DNA of 64,000 nt, taken from Verrucomicrobiia bacterium. GTDB lineage: Bacteria; Verrucomicrobiota; Verrucomicrobiia; Verrucomicrobiales; DEV007. Below the pieces are notes generated by a model. That model was not told the origin of the DNA and searched no databases. It saw nothing but the letters and a program-made list of their open reading frames with translations. Made by a program: the position numbers and the translations under genes. Where the stretch lies: the NCBI GenBank assembly GCA_030425385.1, contig JAUIAH010000014.1, forward strand, positions 95,778 through 159,777, given 5' to 3'. Below are positions 36,237-44,875 of this stretch, in pieces. Numbering within the stretch: position 1 is the stretch's first letter; each line of letters starts with the position of its first letter.

Positions 36237-38933
36237 GTGGCGCTCCCATTCCTCGTCTTCTCCTTTCTTGCCGTCTTTGTAGGCACGCTGCTAGGGCAAG
36301 ACGTGCCACCCTCGTTTGATGATGGTGCGCTCCTTGGAGAGATCGACGCACCGCGCCCATTCATCGCCGTACGCGCCTTTCCAGAGTTCACGTTTCGCAA
36401 TCCTGTAGAATGCGTTTCAGAACCGGGCTCCCCGCGTCTTCACCTCTTGGAAGTCGACGGGAGAATCCTATCATTCCTCCCTGGCGAAACTGAATGGCGC
36501 CAGGTGATTGATCTACGCGATCATGTTTCGGACTTCCAGCACGTGTATGGGATGGCCTTTCACCCGCGCTTCCTTGAGAACCGACTGGTGTATCTCTGTT
36601 ATACCCTGGAGGGGGTGCGCCCGGATGGCAGTGTTGTGGTGGAGTGTTCGTTGGACTCGCAGCATGGCCAATTGCGGTGGGACACCCACCGCGTGGTATT
36701 GCGATGGATGTCGGGAGGGCACAATGGCGGTTGCCTCAGGTTCGGCCCTGACAATTTCCTCTACATTTCAGCGGGTGACGGAAGTGGCCCCAATCCGCCT
36801 GACACGCTTGGAGCGGGACAAGACTGTGGCAATCTGCTGGCCACGATCATGCGGATCGATGTGGATCGGCGCGATCCTGGCCTGGCCTATGCTATCCCTC
36901 CTGACAATCCATTCTCCGATACCGCGGGGGTGCGTCCAGAGATCTGGGCCTATGGTTTTCGCAATCCTTGGAAGATGGCCTTCGACCACCAAACGGGTGC
37001 TCTGTGGGTCGGGGACGTCGGTTGGGATACCTGGGAACTGATCTATCGGGTCGCACGCGGGGGCAACTATGGCTGGAGCATCATGGAAGGACGCCAACCC
37101 ATCGCTGTGAATGGCATCCGCGGCCCCACGCCCATTCTCCCTCCATTCTACGAGCATTCGCATGCGGAAGCGCGCTCGATCACAGGTGGCTATGTCTACA
37201 CGGGCAAACGCTTTCCTGAGTTGCAAGGCGCCTATGTCTACGGTGACTACGAAACGGGTAAGATCTGGACCTTGAGAGAACGTCAGGGTCTCTTGCTCGG
37301 GGTGGAGGAAATTGCCGACACGCCCTATCGCATCATCACCTTTGGGCAATCGCACGAGGGTGAACTCTACGTCGTCGACTACGCGGGCGGGATCTACACT
37401 CTCGAGCGGGCGATGACGGACGACACCCAGCCTCCCGTCGCTGCCATGCCTCGCCTCCTTAGCGAAACTGACCTGTTCTCTCACCTTCCTCAGCAAGAGC
37501 CCGCCAACGGCTTGATTCCCTATCACATCAACCATTCTCGTTGGACGGATGGCCTGGAGGCCCAACGGTGGATCGCTTTCTCGTCCGGGGGGCGCGCCCG
37601 AGTGGAGTCCACGCGTGTGCGTCTGCCAGAGCGTACCGTGCTGGTGAAGACCCTGCGCACGCCAAGAGGCAACCCGGTGGAAACTCAAGTCTTGCAAAGG
37701 CATCAAGGCCTCTGGCGAGCCTTCTCTTACGCCTGGGACGCCGAAGGCCATGACGCCCACCTCGTGCCGCCCCAGGGAATGCGGCGCCAAGTGGACATGG
37801 GCGATGGGCACCGTCTGGAATGGCGCTTTGTCAGTGCGACCGAGTGCCTGGTGTGTCATCATCACCACGTGGGTGTGCTGGGCCTGCGGTCGTGGCAGTT
37901 GCCTCCCGACACGGTCGCCCAACTCACCAAGATTGGGATGTTAGAATCCGGTCGGCGTGGACGGCGAGCACCTCGGGCCCGTCCTTCAGCGGATCCTGTG
38001 CGTGCCTATCTCGATGTCAACTGCGCCCCTTGTCATCGACCCAATGGGGGTGGGCTCGTGCCCATGGATCTTCGCCTGGAACGTCGGCTGGAAGACATGG
38101 CGGCTGTGGATGTGCCACCTCAGCGTGGTGATTTCCACATCCGCGAGGCCCGGGTGATTGCGCCCGGACGCCCGGAGAAGTCGACCCTCTACTATCGGAT
38201 GGCCACGGCAGGGTCGGGGCACATGCCTCACCTGGGATCCCAAGTCGTGGATCGAGAGCGCTTGCGGCAGATCCATGATTGGATCGCGTCCATGGATCCG
38301 ACAGCAGACCGCTCGCTGACCGCCGACGAGATCGTTTCCCGCTCGCTGAGAACCCTGCACGACCAAGGCCCGGAAGCCCTACCGGCGCCCGACGCCTCCC
38401 TTCCACTGGTGCGCGATCTCGTGCTGGCGCATCGCCCACCTGAGATGGTGCCGCCCTCTCCAGCGCCTGACGAAGGCTTGCTCGATCCAGAAGCGATCCT
38501 CGCCCTTGAGGGCGATCCTGTTCGTGGACGGGCACTGTTGGAGGGCGCGCGCGGCGCCCTTTGCCTCAGTTGTCACCGCCATGGCACCCTTGGACGTGCG
38601 GTAGGGCCGCCATTGCACCATCTCGCTGGTAGACGGACGCCAGCCCAGTTGTTGCAGAGCCTTCTCGCCCCGTCGCATGAGATTGCTCATGCCTATGTGC
38701 TGCATACGGTTCGCACAACGTTAGGGGAATCCCATCGCGGCTTCATTCGCCATCACGATCGTCACCATCTCACTCTGCAAACGCTGGATGCGGCGTCCCT
38801 GGACATCCCCATTCAAGCCCTTGAGACCTGGACGGCGAGCGATCTCTCGGCCATGCCTGCTGGTCTAGCAAGCGCATTCTCTCCTCAAGAGATCGCCGAT
38901 TTGTTAGCGTTTCTTTCCGAACCCGGCGGCTGA
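36237..38933 (+). CDS. Secreted PQQ-type sugar dehydrogenase fused to haem c domains
   Basis: An 898-residue exported protein. After a signal peptide (FLVFSFLAVFVGTLLGQ) a six-bladed Gdh/sorbosone dehydrogenase beta-propeller spans about 40-390 (GMAFHPRF, SGGHNGGCLRFGPDNFLYIS, EIWAYGFRNPWKMAFD, NYGWSIMEG, GGYVYTGKRFPELQGAYVYGD). PQQ is the usual cofactor of the fold. The C-terminal half holds three CxxCH haem c sites: CLVCH at 537, CAPCH at 596 and CLSCH at 776. The last is followed by GPPLHHLAGRRTPAQLLQS, typical of planctomycete/verrucomicrobial c-type repeats. Electrons from sugar oxidation would pass to respiratory acceptors. The start is a GTG; no closer ATG fits the signal peptide. Confidence 0.92.
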   Translation: MALPFLVFSFLAVFVGTLLGQDVPPSFDDGALLGEIDAPRPFIAVRAFPEFTFRNPVECVSEPGSPRLHLLEVDGRILSFLPGETEWRQVIDLRDHVSDFQHVYGMAFHPRFLENRLVYLCYTLEGVRPDGSVVVECSLDSQHGQLRWDTHRVVLRWMSGGHNGGCLRFGPDNFLYISAGDGSGPNPPDTLGAGQDCGNLLATIMRIDVDRRDPGLAYAIPPDNPFSDTAGVRPEIWAYGFRNPWKMAFDHQTGALWVGDVGWDTWELIYRVARGGNYGWSIMEGRQPIAVNGIRGPTPILPPFYEHSHAEARSITGGYVYTGKRFPELQGAYVYGDYETGKIWTLRERQGLLLGVEEIADTPYRIITFGQSHEGELYVVDYAGGIYTLERAMTDDTQPPVAAMPRLLSETDLFSHLPQQEPANGLIPYHINHSRWTDGLEAQRWIAFSSGGRARVESTRVRLPERTVLVKTLRTPRGNPVETQVLQRHQGLWRAFSYAWDAEGHDAHLVPPQGMRRQVDMGDGHRLEWRFVSATECLVCHHHHVGVLGLRSWQLPPDTVAQLTKIGMLESGRRGRRAPRARPSADPVRAYLDVNCAPCHRPNGGGLVPMDLRLERRLEDMAAVDVPPQRGDFHIREARVIAPGRPEKSTLYYRMATAGSGHMPHLGSQVVDRERLRQIHDWIASMDPTADRSLTADEIVSRSLRTLHDQGPEALPAPDASLPLVRDLVLAHRPPEMVPPSPAPDEGLLDPEAILALEGDPVRGRALLEGARGALCLSCHRHGTLGRAVGPPLHHLAGRRTPAQLLQSLLAPSHEIAHAYVLHTVRTTLGESHRGFIRHHDRHHLTLQTLDAASLDIPIQALETWTASDLSAMPAGLASAFSPQEIADLLAFLSEPGG

Positions 38934-38948
38934 TGAGGAAATTGCCAT

Positions 38949-38976
38949 TTGCACCCTAGTGAGGTCGTGATATAGG
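38949..38976 (+). promoter_or_regulatory. Weak candidate promoter upstream of gpmI
   Basis: TTGCAC (38949-38954) and TATAGG (38971-38976) are 16 bp apart, 65 bp before the gpmI ATG. Only the first half of the -35 and four bases of the -10 match consensus. Confidence 0.22.
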
Positions 38977-39041
38977 CGCTGGAGGTGTGCGGAACCATGC
39001 CTGCGATAAGGCCGTCACTCCACACCCACCACATTTGACTC

Positions 39042-40589
39042 ATGGCTAAGAAACCCGTTGTTCTCATCATCCGCGATGGCTGGGGGGATCACCCCGATGG
39101 CAAGGCTGCGGCCAAGAAGGTCGGCAATGCCGTGCTCCTGGCGAAGACTCCTTTCCACGACAAGCTTTTCGAGACCTATCCGGTGGGGCATCTCAGCGCC
39201 AGCGGGCTTGATGTGGGGCTCCCAGAGGGGCAGATGGGCAATTCGGAAGTCGGCCACCTCAACCTTGGGGCTGGGCGCATCGTTTACCAGGATCTCACCC
39301 GGATCAATCGCGACATCGAGAGTGGCGCCATCGAGGACAACACCGTGCTCACCCTCGCTCTCCGCAAGGCCCGTGGCCGGCGGCTCCACCTCATCGGCCT
39401 CGTCTCCGACGGTGGCGTACACAGCCATCAGAATCACCTCATCAAATTGGCAGCATTGGCCAAGAAGGCGCAAGTGGACGACATCATGGTCCACGCCATC
39501 ACGGATGGGCGCGACACCTCGCCCACCAGTGGACAAGGATTTCTCAGCGAATGTGAAGACCGCCTGGCGGAATCTGGGGCTCGCATCGTCACGGTGGTCG
39601 GGCGCTACTACGCGATGGATAGAGACAAGCGTTGGGACCGGACGAAGCTTGGGTGGGATGCAATTGTCCTTGGCAAAGGCCAGGAAATGGAGGTCCTCCC
39701 TTCCGAAGCGGTGGCCACGCAGTATGCCAATGACACCACAGATGAGTTTCTCCCTGCCATGGTCTTCGGGCACGCCAACGAGCAGCGCGTGCAGGACGGG
39801 GATGTCGTCATCTTCTTCAATTTCCGCGCGGATCGGGCCCGTCAACTGTCTGACGCTTTTCTCAATAAGGACTTCGATGGGTTTGACCGTGAGGTGTGGC
39901 CGCAGACTCACTACGTCACCTTCACCGAGTACGATGCCAACTACGACTGTCCGGTGGTCTTTGCCCCTGAGACATTGGAAGATGTGCTCGGCCAAGTGGT
40001 GGGACGCGCGGGGCTCCAACAATTGCGCATCGCCGAAACGGAGAAATACCCGCACGTGACCTATTTCTTCAATGGCGGGGTCGAAGATCCCAACCCCGGA
40101 GAGAATCGCGTCATCGTCCCCTCGCCTAAGGTGGCAACCTACGATCTCCAGCCCGAGATGAACGCGGAAGAAGTGACGGATAAAGTGCTTGAGAATCTGC
40201 CTAACAATGACCTTGTCATTCTCAATTTCGCCAACCCCGATATGGTGGGGCACACCGGCTCCGTAGATGCGGCCATCAAGGCGGTGGAAACGATCGACCA
40301 CGCTGTCGAACGCGTGGTGGAGAAGACTCTTGAGCTCGGTGGCAAACTTCTCATCACGGCCGATCACGGCAACTGTGAACAGATGCTCAAGGACGATGGA
40401 TCCCCACACACCGCGCACACCACGAATCTCGTGCACATCTTCTATGTCGCCAACGACGCCGAGAACATGTGGGTCAAAGACGGCATCCTCGCCGACGTTG
40501 CGCCAACCTTGCTCGACCTGTTAGGACTGGAGAAACCAGAAGCCATGACTGGTTCGTCGCTCGTCGTGTCCAAGGTTCCACGCGCCTGA
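39042..40589 (+). CDS. gpmI: 2,3-bisphosphoglycerate-independent phosphoglycerate mutase
   Basis: iPGM interconverts 3- and 2-phosphoglycerate in glycolysis. The 515-residue length is typical. The metal motif DGWGDHPDG lies near the N-terminus, and QMGNSEVGH places the phosphorylated Ser68 in context. HAITDGRDTSPTSG, FFNFRADRARQL, PDMVGHTG and the C-terminal TADHGNCEQM, with HTTNLV, are all present. It starts at the ATG at 39042. No other glycolytic gene adjoins it, though pyruvate kinase occurs at 62010-63428 in this window. Confidence 0.97.
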   Translation: MAKKPVVLIIRDGWGDHPDGKAAAKKVGNAVLLAKTPFHDKLFETYPVGHLSASGLDVGLPEGQMGNSEVGHLNLGAGRIVYQDLTRINRDIESGAIEDNTVLTLALRKARGRRLHLIGLVSDGGVHSHQNHLIKLAALAKKAQVDDIMVHAITDGRDTSPTSGQGFLSECEDRLAESGARIVTVVGRYYAMDRDKRWDRTKLGWDAIVLGKGQEMEVLPSEAVATQYANDTTDEFLPAMVFGHANEQRVQDGDVVIFFNFRADRARQLSDAFLNKDFDGFDREVWPQTHYVTFTEYDANYDCPVVFAPETLEDVLGQVVGRAGLQQLRIAETEKYPHVTYFFNGGVEDPNPGENRVIVPSPKVATYDLQPEMNAEEVTDKVLENLPNNDLVILNFANPDMVGHTGSVDAAIKAVETIDHAVERVVEKTLELGGKLLITADHGNCEQMLKDDGSPHTAHTTNLVHIFYVANDAENMWVKDGILADVAPTLLDLLGLEKPEAMTGSSLVVSKVPRA

Positions 40590-40691
40590 CCTGATTCCCT
40601 CGTAGACGCACCCACCCTCTTCGGCAACCGCAACGGACACGCTTCTGCCGCGGTCTCAAAAGGAGAGCATCCTAACAGATCACTGCATTGG

Positions 40692-41336
40692 TCACCTCTC
40701 GGAGATCAGGTGCCCCGTGTAGCCCGCGTCTATCAGTGTCTCGAAAGCCTCGGACACGTCATCTGGAATGCTCTGAGGAATCATGAATCCCTTGGCTGGA
40801 TAATCGCGGATGCGCTGCAAGTCTCCCACCATGATGTGGATGAGGCGTTCCCGCGGAATGTCCTCGTTTGGGTAATCTGCGAGGGACAACCGAGGGGACG
40901 TCACCTGCACCTCAAGCTCGGGCCATTGCCGTCGAATCGTGGCGAAGGTTCTCCTTTCCATATAAGGTTTCTGCACAGCGATGACCTTGCGCAGCGTGAT
41001 CCCGTGCTCCCGAAGAAGCGCTTGCGTGCACAGCACATTCTCTCCGCAGTTTGACGAGCGCGATTCTAACAACATGGCTGACCGGGGCACTCCCAGCGCC
41101 GCCGCGCGTTCCGCAAAGAGCTCGGCCTCCGATTTCTCAAACACACCAGCCGTGAAATTCCCCAACCCTCCTGACATGATCACCAGGGGGGCCCATTCAG
41201 CCTGCCACAGCTCAGCCACGCGGTCCGCCACCCGGAGATCATGGCTTCCCAGCGCCCAGATGGCGTCTGCCGGCTGCAAGGCATGGTGCAGGTGATGGTA
41301 GTTCCAAACCTTCTCTACGGCTTCATTCTCAGTCAT
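40692..41336 (-). CDS. YdcF/DUF218 family protein
   Basis: The 214-residue cytoplasmic protein fits the DUF218/YdcF fold: DAIWALGSHDLRVADRVAEL, VIMSGGLGNFTAGVF (the SGG motif), SEAELFAERAAALGVP, LLESRSSNCGENV (the family's ExxSxNTxEN-like site), and VIAVQKPYMERRTFATI. Homologues bind S-adenosylmethionine or act in envelope biogenesis (SanA/ElyC); this version lacks membrane helices, like YdcF itself. It converges with gpmI over about 100 bp. Confidence 0.86.
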   Translation of the reverse strand: MTENEAVEKVWNYHHLHHALQPADAIWALGSHDLRVADRVAELWQAEWAPLVIMSGGLGNFTAGVFEKSEAELFAERAAALGVPRSAMLLESRSSNCGENVLCTQALLREHGITLRKVIAVQKPYMERRTFATIRRQWPELEVQVTSPRLSLADYPNEDIPRERLIHIMVGDLQRIRDYPAKGFMIPQSIPDDVSEAFETLIDAGYTGHLISER

Positions 41337-41411
41337 CGTGGATCACCGTAATCCAGCGCGGTTCGCAGGCAAGACCTTGATCAGGCGACGCCGGTTCCCG
41401 GCAGATTGCGA

Positions 41412-41438
41412 TTGCCAAACTGTGCACTTTGCTAGAAT
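41412..41438 (+). promoter_or_regulatory. Putative promoter of the M50 protease gene
   Basis: TTGCCA (41412-41417) and TAGAAT (41433-41438) match consensus in five of six positions each, but the spacer is only 15 bp. The -10 lies 32 bp before the ATG at 41471. An in-frame TTG at 41429 would fall inside it, which argues for the later start. Confidence 0.33.
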
Positions 41439-41470
41439 GTCTCTCTCTCGAACGCGCCAGTAGCCATCCC

Positions 41471-42124
41471 ATGTTTGATGAACACTTTCAACGGGCCCCG
41501 CTCAATCGCTCTGAGCGCATCACCTATGTCGTCTCTCTGATGGTGATCCTGGGGCTCTTCCTCGCGGAGATCTTCCTCAACTACGAGCCTCGCAAACTCG
41601 CCGCGCTCATCTTCATCGTCAGTTGGGGAGTCCTCGTCGCCGTACACGAATTCGGACACGCGATCATGGCGTGGATCTGTGGCTGGGGTGTGCGCCGAAT
41701 CGTGATCGGCTTCGGGCGCCCTCTCTATCAATTTCACATAGGCAAGACACCAGTCGAACTTCGTACCTTCCCCATTGAGGGCTTCGTTCAACCTTACCCC
41801 CGCGACCTTCACGCTCCGCGAGCCAAGGACGCTCTCATCTACGCCGCGGGCCCAGGCATCGAGCTCATTCTGGCATTCATGCTAATGGTTTTGATAGGGA
41901 AAGACACGATGTTCACGCTCAGCAATCACTTAGGCATCCTCTCCGTGCAGGCCTTCGCCCTTGCCGCCGTCACGGGTGCCCTCCTGAACCTCATTCCCAT
42001 GACCGTCACTTCAGGCGACCATCAAGTTCCCAATGATGGCATGGGGATTCTGCTAGCCTTGCGACGCACGGATGGCGACTACACCTCCCTCTTCGGCGGA
42101 AACTCAGACGATCCTGAGTCCTGA
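41471..42124 (+). CDS. M50-type (site-2 protease-like) membrane protease
   Basis: A 217-residue zinc metalloprotease-like membrane protein. HEFGH at residues 59-63 lies in a hydrophobic helix (VSWGVLVAVHEFGHAIMAW), and a later segment, ALLNLIPMTV with PNDGMGI, stands in for the conserved N-x-x-P/D-G site. About four membrane helices are seen (25-45, 47-70, 115-140, 148-172). S2P proteases cleave within the membrane, often releasing anti-sigma factors, so a link to the ECF/kinase genes downstream is conceivable but speculative. The start at the ATG at 41471 is preferred over TTG 41429. Confidence 0.82.
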   Translation: MFDEHFQRAPLNRSERITYVVSLMVILGLFLAEIFLNYEPRKLAALIFIVSWGVLVAVHEFGHAIMAWICGWGVRRIVIGFGRPLYQFHIGKTPVELRTFPIEGFVQPYPRDLHAPRAKDALIYAAGPGIELILAFMLMVLIGKDTMFTLSNHLGILSVQAFALAAVTGALLNLIPMTVTSGDHQVPNDGMGILLALRRTDGDYTSLFGGNSDDPES

Positions 42125-42197
42125 ACGGCACGCGGCTCTCTGGCCCTCTGATTGACGCTTGCTCTCGAAGCCAATCTTCTGGTAGTCTCTGAATTTA

Positions 42198-42208
42198 CCC
42201 CACATTGG
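42198..42208 (+). promoter_or_regulatory. 11-nt motif shared with the sigma-factor leader
   Basis: CCCCACATTGG occurs here, 10 bp before the caspase-like gene start, and again at 44827-44837, 39 bp before the sigma-factor GTG. Sharing could be chance or a regulatory site common to the two genes. Confidence 0.25.
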
Positions 42209-42217
42209 AGGACCTTT

Positions 42218-44806
42218 ATGAAGAAATCTGTCGCCCTTCTTCTTGGCATGCTCTGGGCTTACATGCTTCCAGCTCAGGCACTTACACAAGACGAAGCCAT
42301 TCGAATCCTTGGGCGAGAAGTGCTCAAGCCAAGCCTCGCCAACGAAGAAATCACCGCGTGGATCCTGCCTCAACCACTCACTTCGGGAGTCATGACGCCG
42401 GTTTCCCGGGACATTCCTTCTATCGATGTCGCCAGTGCCCTGAGCGGCGAAGCGCAGTGGTTTGCCTTTGTCGATTTGGAGCCGTGCGCGCTCTTTGAAC
42501 ATCCCTGTCAGTATGTGTTTATCGATGATGTCAGTGGCGCGGTGCATGTCTATGATGCGCTGGATTGGCCAGCCCTCGACGGCGAGGCCCTGCAAGAAGG
42601 CACGGCACCGGGCGAACGCTGGACGCATGTGCTCCCAATCTTGCCAAGAGAAGAGGCAGTGACTGGGGCGGTGAGCCTTGGCAGTGCGGGAGACTATGGC
42701 GATGCTCCCGATGGCCAATCTGCTTATCCTGGCGTTCCTGGCACTTTCCCTACGACTGGAACCGTGGTGACCCTGGCGGCAACCGGCGAACGCTTGGGAT
42801 CGACGGTATCCGTCGAGAATGGCGCGCTCGACGCTGCCGACCCCGATGGGACTCCGAATCTCGTGGATGCGGATGCGGATGAGCGGATGTTTCTCGTGCG
42901 CAACCCGAACACCTCTCCTGCAACCTGCGCACTTCTCTTCGATGCGTCCCTCCCCGAGAGCGCTCTCGCCGGGGTGACGACGTATGTGAATGTGTTGGTC
43001 GATTTCGATCGCGATGGTTCCTGGCAGAGTAACGAAGCGCTGCAGGAATGGGCAGTCATGAATCAAACCCTCACACTTTCTCCAGGCGCTCTCGAAACCT
43101 TCCTCACGCCCTCCTTCCCTTGGGGAACGCTTGCCGATGAACCGACGCTCGCCTGGGCGCGCGTGGCTCTGACGCGTGACCGGATCGATCCGGCTTCCCA
43201 GGGCACTTCTGGCTGGGATGGGTCGGGCATCTTCTCTTTCGGTGAGATCGAAGACGCCAAGATCTACACGCGTCCTTGTCGGGGTGAGGGATGTCCCGAA
43301 GGCGGTCCTCCTCCCGAGGAACCGGAAGAAGAAGATCCCCCACCCTTCACCCCTTGCCCCGGACCCAAGTTTGGATGGGACGGCAATCCCATCAAGTATT
43401 TCGCCCTGGTGGTCGAAGGGGTGGATAATGCTGGGCAAACAGCAGTCACGGAAGCGGCGGATACCATGCAAGGTTTGCTGAAGGTGCAAGGGTATCAAAC
43501 GACGCATTTGTCAGGATCTGATGCTACTGATGCGAAGATCGATGCGTGGATCCTGGATGTGAAATCGAAAGTGGCCTGCCAGGATCGTATCCTGATCTAC
43601 TTCATCGCTCACGGCCGGAGCGAGACACCCGGGGGCCAGATGCAGCTGCGTCACAAGACGAAGACCGATCCAGGGTCCTACACAGGAGCGGACTTGGCAT
43701 CAGCGTTAGCCATGATTCCGTCTTGTGACAGCGAGGCCTGCGATACGCCTGGCAAATGCTGCAACGTGACGGTGATCATTGAATCGTGCTATTCCGGGCA
43801 ATTTGTGGCCGGATTAGAGGGCGAAGGCCGTGAAATCATCACCAGCTCGAGCAGCACGGAGCCCTCCTACTTCGGCTCGGATGGCAATGGGGGCGAATAC
43901 AGCGATTCCTACAAAGAATGTGCCGACGCCGCCAATGCGGACACGGTAGACACGGACGATGACGGCACGACCACACCTGGCGAACTGCATGCCTGGGCGG
44001 GAGCGAGCCTCACCGTTCCCGAGGGCAAGACGCAAACGCCCCAACACAGCAACATGCTGTGCGATTGCCTCTGTCCCATCATCATTTGGGATTGTGTCAG
44101 ATCAAACCATCCTGGAGCCGTCTTCTTTCCAGGGCAATGGGCACTGGCAGGCGGCGAGAACGCGGTCAGTTTCCCGGAGTTCGTCGAAGGCTTCGAGGCT
44201 CCTGAACCGCGCTACGATCGCATTCGACTAGAAGATGATTTGCAGATCCCCGAGTCGTGGGATTGGGCCGTCTCGATCCCGGTACCCGGAGGCGACTTCC
44301 AGCTTGGCGTGGCCATTCCTCTGCCCGACCCGATGCCACCCATTGGTGTGCCCTTGCTAGTCCCCAATCCAGAAATTCTGCCTCTAGCAGAACTCAATTT
44401 ACCGATCCTTCTGCAAGTCGATCTCCTTGGAGACCAGTACCAATTGATCGACAGCCAGGAGAACCTCATGCATCAGGGAATGTGGTCTCAATATCCTGAC
44501 AATCTTCCTCAGTTCTTCCAACCCATCGATGCCATCCGGCTCAATCAGCCGCCGCAGTTGCCCTTGGATGCGACCTTTGTCAGGCTCTCCGAGCAGCCAG
44601 GAGGCCCCCTTCTCATCCGCTGGTTGCCCGCGTTCCCGGGTCAGCAGACCCAGGTAGATTTCACGATGGATCTCACGGATCCGCTCTCGTGGACGCCGAT
44701 CTCTGGCCCGCTAGACAATGGTGGATTCGTCGTGGATCCCGAAGGGCTCCTGCGAGGATTCTACCGGGTGCGCGAGGCGGGAGGTGACGTTGTTCGCGGC
44801 TTCTGA
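42218..44806 (+). CDS. Secreted GEVED-domain protein with a caspase-like (clan CD) peptidase domain
   Basis: An 862-residue exported protein starting at the ATG at 42218, 6 bases after a GGAGG ribosome site; the signal peptide is MKKSVALLLGMLWAYMLPAQA. A GEVED-type beta region (about 155-350) begins GDYGDAPDGQ and ends FSFGEIEDAKIY, then there is a Pro/Glu linker (about 360-380). A caspase/legumain-like fold follows: FALVVEGVD, the His motif YFIAHGRSE with H465, and the Cys motif VIIESCYSG with C524, the expected dyad spacing. The domain also has a cluster of Cys (CDSEACDTPGKCCN). The C-terminus has strands and the module ending LLRGFYRVREA. Substrate specificity is unknown. It heads the cluster with sigma factor and kinase. 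Confidence 0.88.
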   Translation: MKKSVALLLGMLWAYMLPAQALTQDEAIRILGREVLKPSLANEEITAWILPQPLTSGVMTPVSRDIPSIDVASALSGEAQWFAFVDLEPCALFEHPCQYVFIDDVSGAVHVYDALDWPALDGEALQEGTAPGERWTHVLPILPREEAVTGAVSLGSAGDYGDAPDGQSAYPGVPGTFPTTGTVVTLAATGERLGSTVSVENGALDAADPDGTPNLVDADADERMFLVRNPNTSPATCALLFDASLPESALAGVTTYVNVLVDFDRDGSWQSNEALQEWAVMNQTLTLSPGALETFLTPSFPWGTLADEPTLAWARVALTRDRIDPASQGTSGWDGSGIFSFGEIEDAKIYTRPCRGEGCPEGGPPPEEPEEEDPPPFTPCPGPKFGWDGNPIKYFALVVEGVDNAGQTAVTEAADTMQGLLKVQGYQTTHLSGSDATDAKIDAWILDVKSKVACQDRILIYFIAHGRSETPGGQMQLRHKTKTDPGSYTGADLASALAMIPSCDSEACDTPGKCCNVTVIIESCYSGQFVAGLEGEGREIITSSSSTEPSYFGSDGNGGEYSDSYKECADAANADTVDTDDDGTTTPGELHAWAGASLTVPEGKTQTPQHSNMLCDCLCPIIIWDCVRSNHPGAVFFPGQWALAGGENAVSFPEFVEGFEAPEPRYDRIRLEDDLQIPESWDWAVSIPVPGGDFQLGVAIPLPDPMPPIGVPLLVPNPEILPLAELNLPILLQVDLLGDQYQLIDSQENLMHQGMWSQYPDNLPQFFQPIDAIRLNQPPQLPLDATFVRLSEQPGGPLLIRWLPAFPGQQTQVDFTMDLTDPLSWTPISGPLDNGGFVVDPEGLLRGFYRVREAGGDVVRGF

Positions 44807-44826
44807 AGGTCCGCGGCCGTCAACTT

Positions 44827-44837
44827 CCCCACATTGG
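44827..44837 (+). promoter_or_regulatory. 11-nt motif shared with the caspase-like gene leader
   Basis: The second copy of CCCCACATTGG. It is followed by a strong GGAGGGGG ribosome-site-like run at 44846-44853 and a four-codon mini-ORF (ATG at 44856, stop TAA at 44865-44867) out of frame with the sigma gene. Confidence 0.25.
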
Positions 44838-44875
44838 CGCTTTACGGAGGGGGCGATGTTTCCATAATAATCATA

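Noticed and set aside
39015..40436. 473-codon open frame on the minus strand opposite gpmI
   Set aside because: It lies wholly antisense to a certain enzyme, has no family features and is His/Arg/Val-rich as expected of a reverse-complement shadow in GC-rich DNA.
42104..43507. 467-codon open frame on the minus strand opposite the caspase-like gene
   Set aside because: It is antisense to a gene with signal peptide, domains and ribosome site; its composition is that of a shadow frame.
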